Assembly (NCBI GenBank): GCA_007127655.1
Contig: SKYX01000050.1
Span: 1 to 7,431, forward strand
Source of the DNA: Desulfonatronum sp.
GTDB lineage: Bacteria; Desulfobacterota; Desulfovibrionia; Desulfovibrionales; Desulfonatronaceae
Direction of reading: 5' to 3'
DNA length: 7,431 nt
In this document: piece after piece, positions 6,294 to 7,431 of the stretch
Layout of the letters: the number at the start of each line of letters is the position of its first letter
How positions within the stretch are numbered: position 1 is the first letter of the stretch
Notes under the pieces: generated by a model
Seen by the model: the letters and a program-made list of their open reading frames with translations, nothing else
Told to the model about the DNA's origin: nothing
Databases searched by the model: none
Program-made: the position numbers and the translations under genes

Positions 6294-6334
6294 AAACAAA
6301 CAAAAAGGGTTTCGTCCTTGCGGTCGAAACCCTT
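6294..6334 (-). terminator. Rho-independent terminator upstream of the FemAB-like gene
   Basis: On the minus strand AAGGGTTTCG (6334-6325), a ten-base loop and CGAAACCCTT (6314-6305) form a perfect 10-bp stem. TTTTTGTTTGTTT (6306-6294) follows. It lies 53 bases before the FemAB-like start and about 130 bases after the stop of the Cys-rich gene. It either ends the ATP-grasp/Cys-rich operon or acts as an attenuator in the FemAB leader. The opposite strand also has T-rich sequence after the stem (AGTTTT). Confidence 0.8.
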
Positions 6335-6398
6335 AGTTTTGCCATGATAGGGAGAAAGCCAGGTGGCCTTGCGATTTGCGATGCAAGGCTTTTCTCAA
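6333..6398 (-). CDS. Possible 21-residue leader peptide before the FemAB-like gene
   Basis: GGAGG (6407-6403) is followed after four bases by TTG (6398-6396) and a 21-codon frame that ends at TAA (6335-6333), whose last bases are the first bases of the terminator stem. The product would be basic (MRKALHRKSQGH at the start). A ribosome here could affect folding of the hairpin, as in leader-peptide control, but no run of one amino-acid codon points to a specific signal and the start codon is TTG. Speculative. Confidence 0.2.
   Translation of the reverse strand: MRKALHRKSQGHLAFSLSWQN
6366..6390. repeat. Inverted repeat in the FemAB leader
   Basis: GCCTTGC (6366-6372) and GCAAGGC (6383-6389) form a 7-bp stem with a ten-base loop, inside the possible leader ORF and upstream of the terminator. 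On the + strand it is followed by TTTTCTC, which could make a weak terminator there, but no + strand gene runs into it. Confidence 0.35.
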
Positions 6399-6428
6399 GG
6401 ATCCTCCAGGGGCAACGAAACAACGAAG

Positions 6429-6457
6429 TTCATGCCTGATTTCAAAGCTGTTGTCAA
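6429..6457 (-). promoter_or_regulatory. Possible sigma-70 promoter after the Cys-rich gene
   Basis: A consensus -35 box TTGACA (6457-6452) is followed by a 17-base spacer and CATGAA (6434-6429), a poor -10 matching TATAAT at three of six positions. The predicted start near 6422 would make a leader that contains the leader ORF and terminator and then the FemAB-like gene. The -35 is strong and the -10 is weak. Confidence 0.35.
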
Positions 6458-6464
6458 CTATTGA

Positions 6465-6707
6465 TTATTTCTTGAGTTTCTTGGCCAGGAAAACACGCAG
6501 TGGGCAGCGACAGAAGTAGTCGTGCCCGAAGGACAGGGCGAACGCGCAATCAAGGGGAGTATCCTCACGGCACTTGATGTAGCCGTCCAGCCCGAAATCT
6601 CGGGCTTCGCAGAGATCTTCGAAATCTTGCTGCTTGCATCGGAACTCTTTTGGACACTCTATTTCGGACATGATCCGCTCGATGGTTTCAAGGTCTTGTT
6701 CATTCAT
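6465..6707 (-). CDS. Small cysteine-rich protein of unknown function
   Basis: The 80-residue product has seven cysteines (C18, C24, C33, C46, C54, C66, C68) and ends in CRCPLRVFLAKKLKK, a CxCP motif before a basic amphipathic tail. The N-terminus is acidic. There is no signal peptide or membrane segment, so the cysteines are likely cytoplasmic and reduced, which favours metal or Fe-S binding over disulfides. Its ATG (6707-6705) overlaps the TGA (6706-6704) of the upstream ATP-grasp gene as ATGA, so translation is almost certainly coupled. Similar small proteins appear in sulfate-reducing deltaproteobacteria as far as I recall; no function is known to me. An AGAGAG sequence about 10 bases upstream may serve as ribosome binding site. 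A + strand ORF over the same stretch is a shadow. Confidence 0.75.
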   Translation of the reverse strand: MNEQDLETIERIMSEIECPKEFRCKQQDFEDLCEARDFGLDGYIKCREDTPLDCAFALSFGHDYFCRCPLRVFLAKKLKK

Positions 6708-7431
6708 ACGACTGGGCTCTCTCTGTCGTTACGGTGTGTTTTCAAAAGCGGGTCGGCAACGACCTGGGCGATAGCTTGGGCGAATTCCACTGCAGCTGGA
6801 GGGTGTTCGCGTAGCCAAAGTTCGGGTTCGATGAGTTCCAGTTCCAGGACCGCCAGTTTTCCGTGTTCGTCCCGGACCATGTCCACTCGTCCGTAGCTTG
6901 GGGCCGGTTCGCAGGCGGCCATGGCGCGTTGGGCCAGTTCCACGTGCTCTCGTGTCGGTTCGAGGTGGTGGACCGTACCGCCGTGGTCGTCCTGGACCCG
7001 GAAGTCTCCGGCTTTGGGAACCTTGCGCACGGCGTGGGTGACGCGACCGTTGAAGACCATCACCGTGTCCTCACCGGTTTGGACCACGTCGCGGATAAAC
7101 GGCTGGAGCAGGAAGGCCTCGGCGGCGAGAAGGGGACGGACCTGCTCCTGAAGTGCGTCGGCGGCGTCGCGATGGACCCGGTAGGTGTGGCGGGCGCCGC
7201 CGGAAACGCAGGGCTTGAGCACGGCCTCCTCCCATCCGTTGCTATCGAGCAGGTCGCGCAGACTCTGGGGGGCGTCGGGTTCGAGAAGCCGGAACGAGAC
7301 CACCGGAACGCCTCGGGCCTGCAAGTCCGCGAGATAGTGTTTGTCCAGGTTCCACCAAATGGTTTCCGGGGCGTTGCACAGCCGGGTCTGGGTTTGGATG
7401 CGGCGCAACCATGCACTGAATTCGACTATCC
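6704..7431 (-). CDS. ATP-grasp domain protein, N-terminus outside window
   Basis: The frame is open to the right edge of the window, so the gene is 5' partial. A TTG at 7408 could be read as a start, but the in-frame residues before it (IVEFSAWL) and after it fit the interior of the family, where a preATP-grasp domain precedes a WNLDKHYLADLQARGVPVV segment. Counting from the 7408 codon, the nucleotide-binding lysine region VLKPCVSGGARHTY is at residues 63-76, LLQPFI at 100-105, EDTVMVFNGRVTHAVRK at 113-129, and the Mg/ATP-binding end YGRVDMVRD...LELELIEPELWL at 172-199. It resembles glutathione-synthetase/RimK-like ATP-grasp enzymes, which join a carboxylate to an amine or thiol through an acyl phosphate. 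Substrate unknown. The stop overlaps the Cys-rich gene by four bases. Confidence 0.8.
   Translation of the reverse strand, partial: IVEFSAWLRRIQTQTRLCNAPETIWWNLDKHYLADLQARGVPVVSFRLLEPDAPQSLRDLLDSNGWEEAVLKPCVSGGARHTYRVHRDAADALQEQVRPLLAAEAFLLQPFIRDVVQTGEDTVMVFNGRVTHAVRKVPKAGDFRVQDDHGGTVHHLEPTREHVELAQRAMAACEPAPSYGRVDMVRDEHGKLAVLELELIEPELWLREHPPAAVEFAQAIAQVVADPLLKTHRNDRESPVV

Noticed and set aside
6241..6423. N-terminal extension of the FemAB-like frame from a TTG at 6423
   Set aside because: These 61 codons run through a strong terminator hairpin and are unlike family N-termini; the ATG at 6240 gives a normal length.
7406..7408. TTG at 7408 as the true start of the ATP-grasp gene
   Set aside because: The frame continues open to the window edge and the ATP-grasp fold needs an N-terminal domain that is missing here, so the gene is better treated as partial.

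Overview
This window looks like an ordinary chromosomal stretch of a GC-rich Gram-negative bacterium. The best guess is a deltaproteobacterium of the Desulfovibrionales (Desulfovibrio/Desulfonatronum type). That rests on the mix of families: a GH57 enzyme next to sfsA, a PflX-type radical SAM protein, a FemAB-like transferase in a Gram-negative setting, and a small Cys-rich protein ending in a CxCP motif. It is recall of family distribution, not a database search.

Layout. Positions 2-664 (+) hold the C-terminal end of a GH57 glycoside hydrolase, cut by the window edge. A GTAGGGGC-type palindrome (661-690) follows, then sfsA (718-1419, +), a small cupin (1439-1840, +) with a weak terminator over its stop codon, and a DEAD-box RNA helicase with a DbpA-type RNA-binding domain (1919-3664, +). 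A radical SAM protein of the PflX/COG1313 type (3680-4639, -) converges on the helicase with only 15 bases between the stop codons.

The roughly 500-base gap 4640-5145 is the least ordinary part. It holds a possible structured leader for the radical SAM gene (4671-4750), a 35-codon ORF for a putative single-pass membrane protein (4855-4962, +), a perfect 7-1-7 palindrome (5029-5043), and a strong rho-independent terminator (5060-5107) whose U-tract faces the + strand.

The right side reads leftward. An ATP-grasp protein (6704-7431, -, N-terminus outside the window) overlaps an 80-residue Cys-rich protein (6465-6707, -) by four bases (ATGA). After a possible promoter, a short leader ORF and a rho-independent terminator comes a FemAB-family transferase (5146-6240, -). 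A terminator between the probable promoter and the FemAB start suggests either operon termination or attenuation of the transferase gene.

How the genes work together: only the ATP-grasp/Cys-rich pair is clearly one translationally coupled unit. The sfsA, cupin and helicase genes are same-strand neighbours without an evident shared function. I see no rRNA or tRNA gene, CRISPR array, insertion sequence, phage gene or defence cassette. The candidates for something undescribed are modest: the small membrane-protein gene with its own terminator, the coupled ATP-grasp/Cys-rich pair, and the FemAB leader.
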